Shown: positions 1-6,622 of the stretch, one piece after another
How positions within the stretch are numbered: position 1 is the stretch's first letter
Layout of the letters: every line of letters starts with the position of its first letter
NCBI GenBank assembly: GCA_910583775.1
Contig: CAJTYD010000089.1
Location: forward strand, 1-10,652
DNA: 10,652 bases
Source: an uncultured Muribaculaceae bacterium
Lineage (GTDB): Bacteria; Bacteroidota; Bacteroidia; Bacteroidales; Muribaculaceae
Direction: 5' to 3'
Made by a program: the position numbers and the translations under genes
Notes under the pieces: model-generated
Database searches by the model: none
What the model was told of the DNA's origin: nothing
What the model saw: the letters and a program-made list of their open reading frames with translations, nothing else

Positions 1-2
1 TT

Positions 3-50
3 GTCGAAGCCGCCGGCCTTGATATTACGCCTAATAAAGGGATTTTATAG
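3..50 (+). CDS. 3' end of a rightward gene (partial, unknown product)
   Basis: The frame starting at base 3 reads VEAAGLDITPNKGIL and stops at TAG 48-50, just before the base composition becomes very AT-rich. Ordinary codon use up to the stop and the sharp change after it suggest the genuine C-terminus of a protein that begins outside the window. Fifteen residues are too few to name a family. The gene converges on the leftward B12-uptake operon and probably shares the hairpin at 170-207 as its terminator. Confidence 0.5.
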   Translation, partial: VEAAGLDITPNKGIL

Positions 51-169
51 GTTAATACTAAATATAATTTGTGTAAATTTATTATTTTTGTTTTATATAT
101 GCAAATATTTGGTGTTATTCTTTTAATTTTTTGAAAGATAGGAGGTGTTATTTTTCAAGTAAATGAAAG

Positions 170-207
170 AGGGAGTATATCAAGAACTTTCTCTTAATAT
201 ACTCCCT
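170..207. terminator. Hairpin terminator between convergent genes
   Basis: An 11-bp stem is formed by 170-180 (AGGGAGTATAT) and 197-207 (ATATACTCCCT), with a 16-nt loop that can itself pair (AAGA 182-185 with TCTT 192-195). It lies 38 bp past the stop of the BtuG-like gene and about 120 bp past the stop of the left-hand partial gene. That placement suits a bidirectional terminator. Neither side has a long T tract, so the call rests on stem strength and position. Confidence 0.7.
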
Positions 208-244
208 TCTATTGCGTTGAGCTTTAAAATATATGAGTATGTGA

Positions 245-1333
245 TCAGTTTACGTTGAAGAATATCCAGGCGGGACCGACGCCGACGTTGTATTTCTTTA
301 CGAGACGGTCGTTGGCGTCATATTCGTATGCGTAGCCGGGGAGGGAATAGCTCGGATATGCTCCGTCGAGGTAGGCCGATGATATGATGCGGTGCCCGCT
401 CACGGGGTCGATGTTGATCTCGAGAGGATATTCCACAGGATCAACGCCCCAGCCGGTTGTCTTTCCTGTAACGGCGTCATATTTGGAATACTGGTATCTG
501 GAGATGTCGCCTCCGTATGGAGCGTTTATGAAATATACGTAATTACCGTAAGTGCAACCCATTGTGGCGTCGGCTATCTTGGTTGCTCCGAAACTGTCGG
601 ATATTTCATATAGGGCGCCGGGGTTGGCGGCTGTATAATCTCCCTTTGCGATCATGAAAAGTTTTCCGGCGGCACTAAGGAATTTGTAGGGATTCAATGG
701 AACCGTGAATGTCTTTGTCTGACCGAATGCGTCGAGACTGACCTCGGTTGCGGTAGTGCCGTAATTGGGATAATTGTTGCCGTCTGAATTCGGAACGTAG
801 AGCTTATTGTTATGGAGAGCCATCACCTCGGGGTTGGGGCCGACCTCGACCACTCCGTCGAAGTTAAGGGTCAGAGTGTCAAGACGGGCCACCTTGCCGT
901 CGTTCATGGCGAAATAAACACATCCTTTTGTGGCGACCACGGAACGGGGTTCGTTGCCGAAGTCAAGCTCGCCAAGCTTTATCTGCTTGATGCTTTTGTA
1001 GTTGGATTTCTCGATGATCTCGATTGTGTTCGAAAAGCATATTCCGAGATAGATTTTTGATCCGTATGCCACCCCGCACTGCGGAGTGTCGCCGAGGCTG
1101 CGGTTGTTTACTGTCTGGAAAAGATCTTTCGAACATGTCTCTGTTTTATAGTCGATTGCGTTGAGAGAACCTTCGATTCCGTTGTAATACTGTCCCTGAT
1201 TGAGGATAAAGGCACCTGCTGAAACCGAAGGAAGGTCCGGATTAAGCTTCTTTGTTTCCGTATCATCGCTGCAGGAGGTGATCGCTGTCATGGATACTGC
1301 CGTAATGGCTACTCCAAATAAGATTTTTTTCAT
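245..1333 (-). CDS. btuG: Surface beta-propeller lipoprotein, DUF5074/YncE-like, probable BtuG cobalamin-binding partner of BtuB
   Basis: The protein has 362 residues from ATG 1333. It opens with a lipoprotein signal (MKKILFGVAITAV..ITSC, Cys21 as lipidation site) followed by SDDTE, an acidic patch typical of lipoproteins exported to the cell surface in Bacteroidota. The rest is beta-propeller-like: repeated short strands such as LYVPNSDG and VYFAMNDGKVARLD, with no catalytic motif. BtuG proteins of Bacteroides are surface propeller lipoproteins that capture B12 with very high affinity and sit over the TonB receptor BtuB. This gene directly follows the riboswitch-controlled btuB-like gene, 59 bp after its stop, which supports the same role. 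The reading frame stays open back to an ATG at 1396 that overlaps the btuB stop; I reject that start because it would put 21 polar residues before the signal peptide. The family is fairly sure; B12 specificity is inferred from context. Confidence 0.8.
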   Translation of the reverse strand: MKKILFGVAITAVSMTAITSCSDDTETKKLNPDLPSVSAGAFILNQGQYYNGIEGSLNAIDYKTETCSKDLFQTVNNRSLGDTPQCGVAYGSKIYLGICFSNTIEIIEKSNYKSIKQIKLGELDFGNEPRSVVATKGCVYFAMNDGKVARLDTLTLNFDGVVEVGPNPEVMALHNNKLYVPNSDGNNYPNYGTTATEVSLDAFGQTKTFTVPLNPYKFLSAAGKLFMIAKGDYTAANPGALYEISDSFGATKIADATMGCTYGNYVYFINAPYGGDISRYQYSKYDAVTGKTTGWGVDPVEYPLEINIDPVSGHRIISSAYLDGAYPSYSLPGYAYEYDANDRLVKKYNVGVGPAWIFFNVN

Positions 1334-1392
1334 TTTAATGTTATTTTTGTTTGATGTATTATGGTCATAATTCCTGAGTTTCAGTGGATAAG

Positions 1393-3402
1393 TCACATTT
1401 CATAGCAGATCGAGGCCTGCCATGATCTGCCCGGCATCGGATATCTCGCCACTATCTGATATTGCCGGTTGAATGCATTCACGAGGTCGGCTCGAAGTTC
1501 GATCGAGTGTCTACCGAATGAGAATTTACGGAAGAGCGTGAATCCGACGTCTATATACCCGGCGATTTTTGTTTCCGGGATATTGTTGTTGGTGGTGAAA
1601 CGGGGTCCGGAGCCGGTGGCGTGGACACCGAGGTTCACCCATGGGTTCATCCAGGTCAGAGAGGCGGCTCCGGAGTTAAGCGGTGTGTATGCCACCTGTT
1701 TCATCCAGTCGCTCTGTTTGCGGTCGGTCCTGGGTTGGGCTCTCTGATAGGAGTATGTTGCAGAAATGAGCAGCGAATGTCTTGGTGTAAGCTCTATCTC
1801 AGAATTCAGCGACACTTCCGCTCCGAAAACCCTTACCTTTCCGAGGTTTGTCATAGTGAAGACAAACATATTGTAAGGGATCGCGACTATCTTGTTCCTG
1901 ACTAAATTCATATAGCCGTCGGCGGTAATGCTGAGATTCCTGATGATTCTTGATTCCGGAGCGCTCCATGTCAGACCGAGATTGAGCTGGTCGGTGGTTT
2001 CGGGATTGAGGTTGATGCTGCCGTAGTGGTCGAAATATGCCTCGTCGAATGATGGGAGCCGGAATATATTCTTGTAAGAAGCCCTGATGTAGAGATTCCG
2101 GGTGTCGGATGGCTTGAACGACAGGCTCACCGAAGGCGACAGCCTTGATTCGTTTTTAGCGGCCTCTCCTTTTTTTGCATCGTTACGGTATATCGAATAT
2201 AATGCTCTCGCCATGGCGGTAAATTTCCAGAAACGATATTTTGCCGTCAGCGACTGAAGGATTGAGTTGCGATAAGGCTTAATGTCGGTCTGGAGGTTGC
2301 TCGAGAGGTTGTTGAAAAACCAGTCGGCTGAATAGTCGACGGCAAACCCCTGAAACGGAGTATACAGCATCGCCGCCGAGGCGTATGCTTCCCTCTGGAG
2401 GTAGTATTGGTCGCGTACCCCTCCGGGATAGCGGCCGTTATAATCCTTATATCGGGTTGCACCCCAGTTGAATTTTGCGTTGGCAAGAAGAGAGAGATCC
2501 TCGGTTATTCTGGCGCGGTAGCGAAGCTGGCCGAAGAAATTGCGGTCATGAAGGTGTTCGTGGTTTGTGGAGACATAGTAGATCACCGGTCCCGGAAGCT
2601 GACGCGAGTTGTCGTAATAATAGACTTTCGCCGACAATGACGACGCTTGAGAAGGTTTCCACATTCCGTTAAGCTCGCCATGCCATGAATTCATCATGGA
2701 GTTGTTCCGCTTTTCCCGGCTGACGATATCCCCGTTGACAAGCGTGAAAGGATAGTTGTTTTTTGCATGGAAATACTCACCGATGGCAGAAAACGCCAGA
2801 TTCCTGCCATTGCTTTTCTCAAGCCGGAAATAGGGATTATAGGTTCCGAACGATCCTATACGGAAAAGAGTCTTCAGGTGCAGTCGAGGGTCGCTTATTC
2901 TGAGATTTCCGAAAGAGGAGATAATGAGGGTGGCAGCGGAGGCGGTTGCTCGGGCGGGAATGAAGATGTCGTCGTAATCGCCTGCGGCGAGTTCGAGAGA
3001 GCTAAGATTCTCAAGGGAATAACGGGCGAGATCGATCTGTCCGCTCTGAACATCGCTGAGGGGAATGCCGTCGTAGACCACAGCTGTATGCGCGGCTCCG
3101 AGACCTCTCACAGACACGGTCTTCAGACCTCCGGCGCCTCCGTAGTCGCGCAGATTCACGCCCGGAAGCCTGCGTATGGCGTCCGATATGTCGGTAATGC
3201 CTCCGGTCTTGATTCTTTCGGCGTCAATCTTGTGAAACGGCGTCGATGACGTGAGCGTCTGGTTCTTTTTCCGGGCATTGACGGTGACCTCCGGCAGAGT
3301 GTCTCTCCTGACTTTCTGCTCTGAAAAAGAATTCACCCCGGCTGCAGAAGCCGAGGTGAGTGTGAGTGCTGACATTAATGCCAGAATATCCTGCTTTCTC
3401 AT
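1393..3402 (-). CDS. btuB: TonB-dependent outer-membrane cobalamin receptor (BtuB-like)
   Basis: This 669-residue protein should import corrinoids across the outer membrane using TonB energy. In order: a signal peptide (about 1-21), a TonB-box-like stretch LPEVTVNA (36-43), and a plug domain (about 50-165) with IKTGGITDISDAIRRLPGVN, VSVRGLGAAHTAVVYDGIP and LSSLELAAGDYD. A 22-strand-type barrel follows, with frequent aromatic strand ends and long polar loops. It lacks the carboxypeptidase-like N-terminal extension of SusC proteins and is much shorter than SusC (about 1000 residues), so this is not a glycan importer. The final strand ends in Met rather than the usual Phe/Trp. The 5' leader carries a cobalamin riboswitch, which makes B12 the likely substrate. 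It is the first gene of an operon with the BtuG-like propeller. Corrinoid preference cannot be read from sequence. Confidence 0.87.
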   Translation of the reverse strand: MRKQDILALMSALTLTSASAAGVNSFSEQKVRRDTLPEVTVNARKKNQTLTSSTPFHKIDAERIKTGGITDISDAIRRLPGVNLRDYGGAGGLKTVSVRGLGAAHTAVVYDGIPLSDVQSGQIDLARYSLENLSSLELAAGDYDDIFIPARATASAATLIISSFGNLRISDPRLHLKTLFRIGSFGTYNPYFRLEKSNGRNLAFSAIGEYFHAKNNYPFTLVNGDIVSREKRNNSMMNSWHGELNGMWKPSQASSLSAKVYYYDNSRQLPGPVIYYVSTNHEHLHDRNFFGQLRYRARITEDLSLLANAKFNWGATRYKDYNGRYPGGVRDQYYLQREAYASAAMLYTPFQGFAVDYSADWFFNNLSSNLQTDIKPYRNSILQSLTAKYRFWKFTAMARALYSIYRNDAKKGEAAKNESRLSPSVSLSFKPSDTRNLYIRASYKNIFRLPSFDEAYFDHYGSINLNPETTDQLNLGLTWSAPESRIIRNLSITADGYMNLVRNKIVAIPYNMFVFTMTNLGKVRVFGAEVSLNSEIELTPRHSLLISATYSYQRAQPRTDRKQSDWMKQVAYTPLNSGAASLTWMNPWVNLGVHATGSGPRFTTNNNIPETKIAGYIDVGFTLFRKFSFGRHSIELRADLVNAFNRQYQIVARYPMPGRSWQASICYEM

Positions 3403-3469
3403 CCTCGGAAGAAAACTTTTGTAAATTCGCGTTATTTAAAAACGGATTATTGAAAATTAACCGTTATTG

Positions 3470-3570
3470 ATTTTCAAAGGTCGGACTTTAGAGATAATAT
3501 GGATGGATAAACCATAGGAATCTTCTACCGTAGCGGGACTGTCGGGGAATTTCACCCCGTTCTATGAAAA
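3470..3570 (-). promoter_or_regulatory. Cobalamin (B12) riboswitch in the btuB leader
   Basis: On the minus strand the leader contains GGTGAAATTCC (3556 down to 3546), then ACAGTCCCGCTACGGTA (ending at 3526), close to the consensus core of cobalamin riboswitches (GGUGAAAnUCC, ACaGuCCCGCuACgGU). A shortened B12-box-like AGTCCGACC follows at 3487-3479. The first stem is clear: CGGGG 3559-3555 pairs with CCCCG 3547-3543. Downstream, GAAAAT/ATTTTC (3475-3470 with 3457-3452) makes a hairpin whose loop holds AACGG, a candidate for the kissing-loop contact or expression platform. By family knowledge, cobalamin binding lowers expression of the downstream receptor. The exact 3' limit is uncertain. Confidence 0.92.
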
Positions 3571-3576
3571 TCTGCG

Positions 3577-3607
3577 CAAAATTACGAATAATTTTTTTAA
3601 TATGAAA
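3577..3607 (-). promoter_or_regulatory. Bacteroidales-type promoter of the btuB operon
   Basis: The minus strand has TAATTTTG (3584-3577), an exact match to the Bacteroidales -7 box TAnnTTTG. Nineteen bases upstream is TTTC (3607-3604), a weak -33 box. A transcript starting about 6 bases downstream would begin near 3570, immediately before the conserved riboswitch core, which supports the call. Confidence 0.65.
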
Positions 3608-3636
3608 TTGATATAGCAATAAACGGATATCGATTA

Positions 3637-5103
3637 TCAAAGGTTGATCTGCTGCATGGCTTTGTCGAAAGCTTCCGACATTGCCTTTGCCGCCTTTCGG
3701 CCATCCCCCATGGCGAGGATTACGGTGGCTGGTCCCCTGACGATATCGCCTCCGGCATAGATTGCCGATGCTGATGATTTCATGGAGTTCTCGTCGACGA
3801 CTATTCCGCCCTGACGGGTCATGTCGACCATCGGAAGTGATTCGGGAGGGTTGGGAAGGTAACCTACGCTTACCACGACGATATCCACGGTAATCTCTTC
3901 GGTTGCTCCGGGAATGGCCACAGGGGACCGACGCCCTGATTCATCTGGTTCTCCGAGTTCCATTTTCTGAACGATCATCGATTTGAGGAATCCGTTCTCA
4001 TCGCCGATATATTCGATGGGATTACAAAGGGTATGGAATTCCACACCTTCTTCAACGGCGTGGCGGATCTCTTCGGCTCTTGCCGGCATCTCCTCCATGC
4101 CGCGACGATAGATTATCATCGCCTTCTCGGCTCCTGCGCGGCGGGCGTATCTCACTGCATCGATGGCTGTGTTGCCTCCGCCGATCACCGCCACATACTT
4201 CTCCTTGAGCGAACGGGTGTTGCGCCCGATGGCCTCGGTGCCCAAAAGGTTGAGACGGATAAGATATTCATTGGCGGTCATCACGCCCGGAAGATTCTCT
4301 CCCGGGATTCCCATAAGACGGGGCTTGCCTGCTCCGGTTGCGACATATATTCCTTTATATCCCATCTTATGGAGGTCTTCATACGAGATGCTTTTCCCCA
4401 CAAAGCAGTCTTTGACGAATTCTACGCCGATTCTTTTCAGCTTGTCGATCTCGCTGTCTACCACATGATTGGGAAGGCAGAATTCCGGGATGCCGTATTT
4501 CAGCACACCTCCGAAAAGGTGAAGGGCTTCGAAGACGGTGACCTGATATCCGCGACGACGCATGTCTCCGGCAAAAGAGAGACCGGAGGGCCCGGAACCT
4601 ATCACAGCGACCTTGAAGGGAAGGGGAGTGGCCTCGCACTGGATCTCCGAAACTTTGCCGACATTCCTTTCGTAGTCGGCGACATATCTCTCGAGACTTC
4701 CAATCGAGACTGGTTCCTTCTTCATTTTATTATAAATGCATGACGCCTCGCATTGTTTTTCCTGAGGGCAGACCCGGCCGCAGACTGCCGGGAGCACTGT
4801 CGTTTTGTTGAGAATCTCCATAGCTCCTTGGAAATCACGGTTTTCAACATGTTTGATGAAACCGGGAATGTCGTTGTGTACAGGACATCCTTTTATACAG
4901 CCGGGGTCGGGACAGTCGAGACATCGCGTTGCCTCAAGCACGGCTTGTTCGAGACTGAGGCCTTCGTTTACCTCAAGCGAGCAGTTAACGCGCCACTTCG
5001 GGTCGAGTTCCGCCATGCGGGCGCGCGGAATGGCAGTGCGCTCTTTGGGCGCAAGTCGCGAACGGAGTTCTTCGCGCCATTTTTCATTTCTATCGCTTCT
5101 CAT
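3637..5103 (-). CDS. nfnB: NADPH-binding subunit of NfnAB-type transhydrogenase (glutamate synthase small-subunit-like)
   Basis: This is a 488-residue cytoplasmic FAD/NADPH oxidoreductase of the GltD family. The N-terminal domain has two Cys groups: C61, C64, C69, C73 (CLDCPDPGCIKGCP) and C108, C112, C118, C122, suited to two [4Fe-4S] clusters. The FAD-binding Rossmann motif VAVIGSGPSG is at 165-174. The NADPH domain has VIGGGNTAID (306-315) and a phosphate-binding-type YRR at 332-334. The C-terminal FAD signature AGGDIVRGPATVILAMGDG is at 450-468. It overlaps the upstream NAD/FAD subunit gene by 4 bp (ATGA), and no large glutamate synthase subunit lies nearby. That pairing marks NfnAB, which couples ferredoxin and NADH to NADP+ by electron bifurcation. 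A role as GltD acting with a distant GltB is the main alternative. Confidence 0.85.
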   Translation of the reverse strand: MRSDRNEKWREELRSRLAPKERTAIPRARMAELDPKWRVNCSLEVNEGLSLEQAVLEATRCLDCPDPGCIKGCPVHNDIPGFIKHVENRDFQGAMEILNKTTVLPAVCGRVCPQEKQCEASCIYNKMKKEPVSIGSLERYVADYERNVGKVSEIQCEATPLPFKVAVIGSGPSGLSFAGDMRRRGYQVTVFEALHLFGGVLKYGIPEFCLPNHVVDSEIDKLKRIGVEFVKDCFVGKSISYEDLHKMGYKGIYVATGAGKPRLMGIPGENLPGVMTANEYLIRLNLLGTEAIGRNTRSLKEKYVAVIGGGNTAIDAVRYARRAGAEKAMIIYRRGMEEMPARAEEIRHAVEEGVEFHTLCNPIEYIGDENGFLKSMIVQKMELGEPDESGRRSPVAIPGATEEITVDIVVVSVGYLPNPPESLPMVDMTRQGGIVVDENSMKSSASAIYAGGDIVRGPATVILAMGDGRKAAKAMSEAFDKAMQQINL

Positions 5104-5861
5104 TCGAATAATCGCTGACGGTTTAACAATTGATCGAAATCAACGGCATGGGCATCAAACACGGGGCCATCGATGCAGGTCTGTTTCCTTTCTCCGCCAA
5201 CCGTTACGCGGCAGGTCCCACAGAGTCCTATCCCGTCGATCATTATCATGTTGAGAACGCAATCCGCAGGAATGTTTTTTGCAGCAATCACCTTCTCCAT
5301 CTCTTTCATCATTTTTGTAGGTGCGGAAATTAGCACCTTTTCGATCTTGTTCTCATCGATCTGCTTCCCGATTATCTCATAAAGTGAGTCCTCGGGGGCA
5401 AGAATCACTTTGTCACTGTAATTCTCAATCTCATCGGAGAGACAGGTCGTCTTGTCGGATTTTTCCGACATCACCGACAACACCTCGCAACCCTTTTCGT
5501 GGTAAGCCTTGATAAGAGGAAGCAGAGAAACGAATCCCGCGCCATCGCCGCAACAGAGAATGCGTTTGTTTTCAGAGATGACGGCAGGTTTGCCGAGAGG
5601 TCCAAGCAAATCAGGGAGAACAGTGCCGGGTTTTAGAAGATTCAGGATGTCGTCGAGACCTTCTGCCCGATGGATAATGATTTCTATAACGCCGTTTTGA
5701 GGATTGGCATCCACTATCGTGAATGGAATCCGAAGTCCGTCTTCAGAAAACCGGATGATGACGAAGTTCCCCGGTTTCGCACGCAAAGCGACAGCCTCGT
5801 TTCTGATCTTCACGCTGACAGTGCGCCTTGAATACGGAAAAATTTCTATAATTTCATTCAT
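5100..5861 (-). CDS. nfnA: FAD/[2Fe-2S] NAD-binding subunit of NfnAB-type transhydrogenase (PyrK/sulfide dehydrogenase-like)
   Basis: A 253-residue cytoplasmic protein of the ferredoxin-NADP reductase-like superfamily. FAD binding is shown by RIPFT at 44-48, and LLGPLGKP (85-92) closes the FAD domain. The nucleotide-binding loop reads CCGDGAGFVSLLP (103-115) in place of the more usual GGGxGxAP-LLP. The C-terminal Fe-S motif has D209-GIGLC214-GTC217 and C229-IDGPVFDAHAVDF; in characterised NfnA the [2Fe-2S] ligands are one Asp and three Cys, all present here. PyrK (dihydroorotate dehydrogenase electron transfer) is the closest alternative, but the neighbour is a GltD-like subunit rather than PyrD. 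Together the two genes should form the soluble NADH-dependent reduced ferredoxin:NADP+ oxidoreductase, which balances ferredoxin, NADH and NADPH pools in anaerobes. Confidence 0.85.
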   Translation of the reverse strand: MNEIIEIFPYSRRTVSVKIRNEAVALRAKPGNFVIIRFSEDGLRIPFTIVDANPQNGVIEIIIHRAEGLDDILNLLKPGTVLPDLLGPLGKPAVISENKRILCCGDGAGFVSLLPLIKAYHEKGCEVLSVMSEKSDKTTCLSDEIENYSDKVILAPEDSLYEIIGKQIDENKIEKVLISAPTKMMKEMEKVIAAKNIPADCVLNMIMIDGIGLCGTCRVTVGGERKQTCIDGPVFDAHAVDFDQLLNRQRLFE

Positions 5862-5883
5862 TACAGTAAGTTATAATTCGCTG

Positions 5884-5914
5884 CAAAATTACAAAAAAAT
5901 ATTGAACATATAAA
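5884..5914 (-). promoter_or_regulatory. Bacteroidales-type promoter of the nfnAB operon
   Basis: TAATTTTG on the minus strand (5891-5884) matches TAnnTTTG exactly. TTTA (5914-5911) is a weak -33 box 19 bases upstream, the same spacing as the btuB promoter. The box lies 23 bp before the nfnA start and just beyond the terminator of the gene upstream. Confidence 0.6.
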
Positions 5915-5915
5915 A

Positions 5916-5954
5916 GAACAGTCCCGCAATAGTTGTGTATTGCAGGACTGGTTC
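5916..5954 (-). terminator. Terminator of the Spy/CpxP-like gene
   Basis: AGTCC.GCAATA (5920-5931) pairs with TATTGC.GGACT (5938-5949), with one internal C/A mismatch and a 6-nt loop. Five further outer pairs (5916-5919 side with 5950-5954) flank a single bulged base. On the minus strand the hairpin is followed by a T-rich run (GTTCTTTTATAT). It sits 30 bp after the stop of the gene it would end and separates that gene from the nfnAB promoter. Confidence 0.8.
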
Positions 5955-5983
5955 AATATGATATGTCTTTACTTTAAAGCTGC

Positions 5984-6541
5984 TTAGCTGTTTTTGGCGG
6001 CTTTTTTAGCATCGCCGTTGATCTTGGAACCGTTTCTTTTTGTTTTCGCACCATCTTTGGCGTAGTGATGACGGCCATCTCTTTTCTTATCGAATTTGCC
6101 GAAATGTTTTCCGTCTTTGCTGCCCCCTCTGAAGTGTTTGTTCTTATCCTTGTGGGAAGGATTATTGACATAATAATTCTTCAGAAATTCCACATACTGT
6201 GAGGAATCGAGGATTGTGCCGAGATCGGTAACATATTTCGAACGGAGATCGCGCATTGCCTGGCGCCCGTTGAAGGTTGTGTCTTTGTTCTCTCGGGCCT
6301 GTTTTGCTTTGGCCTTGAGCTCTTTTTTCGACTCTTCCAAGCCTTTCTTGAGATCGGCGATGCGGGTTTTCTGAGTATCCGTGAGATTCAGATTGGAGAA
6401 AGCGCAGTCGCGCGACTTGCATACGGTTTGCTCGCAGTTAACGCTTGCGCAGTTGTTGGCAGAATGATTTTTCTGAGCAGATGCTGTGAAAGACGCTGTG
6501 GCAATTGAGAGGAATGCCAGACCTAAAATAAACTTCTTCAT
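5984..6541 (-). CDS. Small secreted Spy/CpxP-like protein with Cys array and basic tail
   Basis: The 185-residue protein begins with a Sec signal peptide (MKKFILGLAFLSIATASFTASA, cleavage about 22/23). The mature N-terminus carries four Cys at exactly 5-residue intervals (31, 36, 41, 46). Next comes LNLTDTQKTRIADL (51-64), the LTxxQ-type motif of Spy/CpxP-like periplasmic helical proteins, then a long charged helix (to about 85), a second helical stretch (94-125) with LDSSQYVEFL, and a 60-residue tail very rich in Lys, Arg, His and Gly. Bacteroidota encode many such small envelope proteins, some acting as stress or metal-related chaperones; no function can be assigned here. The Cys array and His-containing tail could bind metal, or form disulfides in the periplasm. 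It has its own terminator and is not part of the nfnAB operon. Confidence 0.72.
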   Translation of the reverse strand: MKKFILGLAFLSIATASFTASAQKNHSANNCASVNCEQTVCKSRDCAFSNLNLTDTQKTRIADLKKGLEESKKELKAKAKQARENKDTTFNGRQAMRDLRSKYVTDLGTILDSSQYVEFLKNYYVNNPSHKDKNKHFRGGSKDGKHFGKFDKKRDGRHHYAKDGAKTKRNGSKINGDAKKAAKNS

Positions 6542-6576
6542 TTTAAATTACCTTTTAAATCTTTTTTTACCTTATC

Positions 6577-6615
6577 GCTCCATCCCCGTCCCTGTGTCTT
6601 TGTCGGGGATGGAGC
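6577..6615. terminator. Perfect 12-bp GC-rich hairpin upstream of the Spy-like gene
   Basis: GCTCCATCCCCG (6577-6588) and CGGGGATGGAGC (6604-6615) pair perfectly around a 15-nt loop. Strength alone suggests a terminator, but the nearest gene reading toward it would lie in the repeat block. It therefore may be a 5' leader structure of the leftward gene starting at 6541, or a terminator left from a lost gene. Sense is undetermined. Confidence 0.5.
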
Positions 6616-6622
6616 TTGATTC

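Noticed and set aside
131..158. TTGAAA/TTTCAA inverted repeat near the left end
   Set aside because: Six AT-rich pairs around a 16-nt loop are not meaningful beside the much stronger hairpin at 170-207.
2767..3249. 160-residue open frame on the plus strand opposite btuB
   Set aside because: It is antisense to the conserved plug and early barrel region of a clear receptor, has no recognisable domain, and is explained by the base composition of the real gene.
245..3402. A SusC/SusD glycan-uptake pair
   Set aside because: The receptor lacks the SusC N-terminal extension and length, the lipoprotein is a propeller rather than a helical SusD fold, and the leader is a cobalamin riboswitch.
3610..3631. 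GATAT/ATATC inverted repeat as terminator of the nfnAB operon
   Set aside because: It has only 5 AT-rich pairs and would be very weak; it may be chance in AT-rich DNA, so it was not listed as a feature.
4033..4743. 236-residue open frame opposite the NADPH subunit gene
   Set aside because: The minus-strand frame carries unmistakable FAD, NADPH and Fe-S motifs; the plus-strand product has none.
3637..5103. Calling the gene glutamate synthase small subunit (gltD) without qualification
   Set aside because: No GltB large subunit is adjacent. The 4-bp overlap with an NfnA/PyrK-type subunit fits the Nfn complex better, though a GltD role cannot be excluded.
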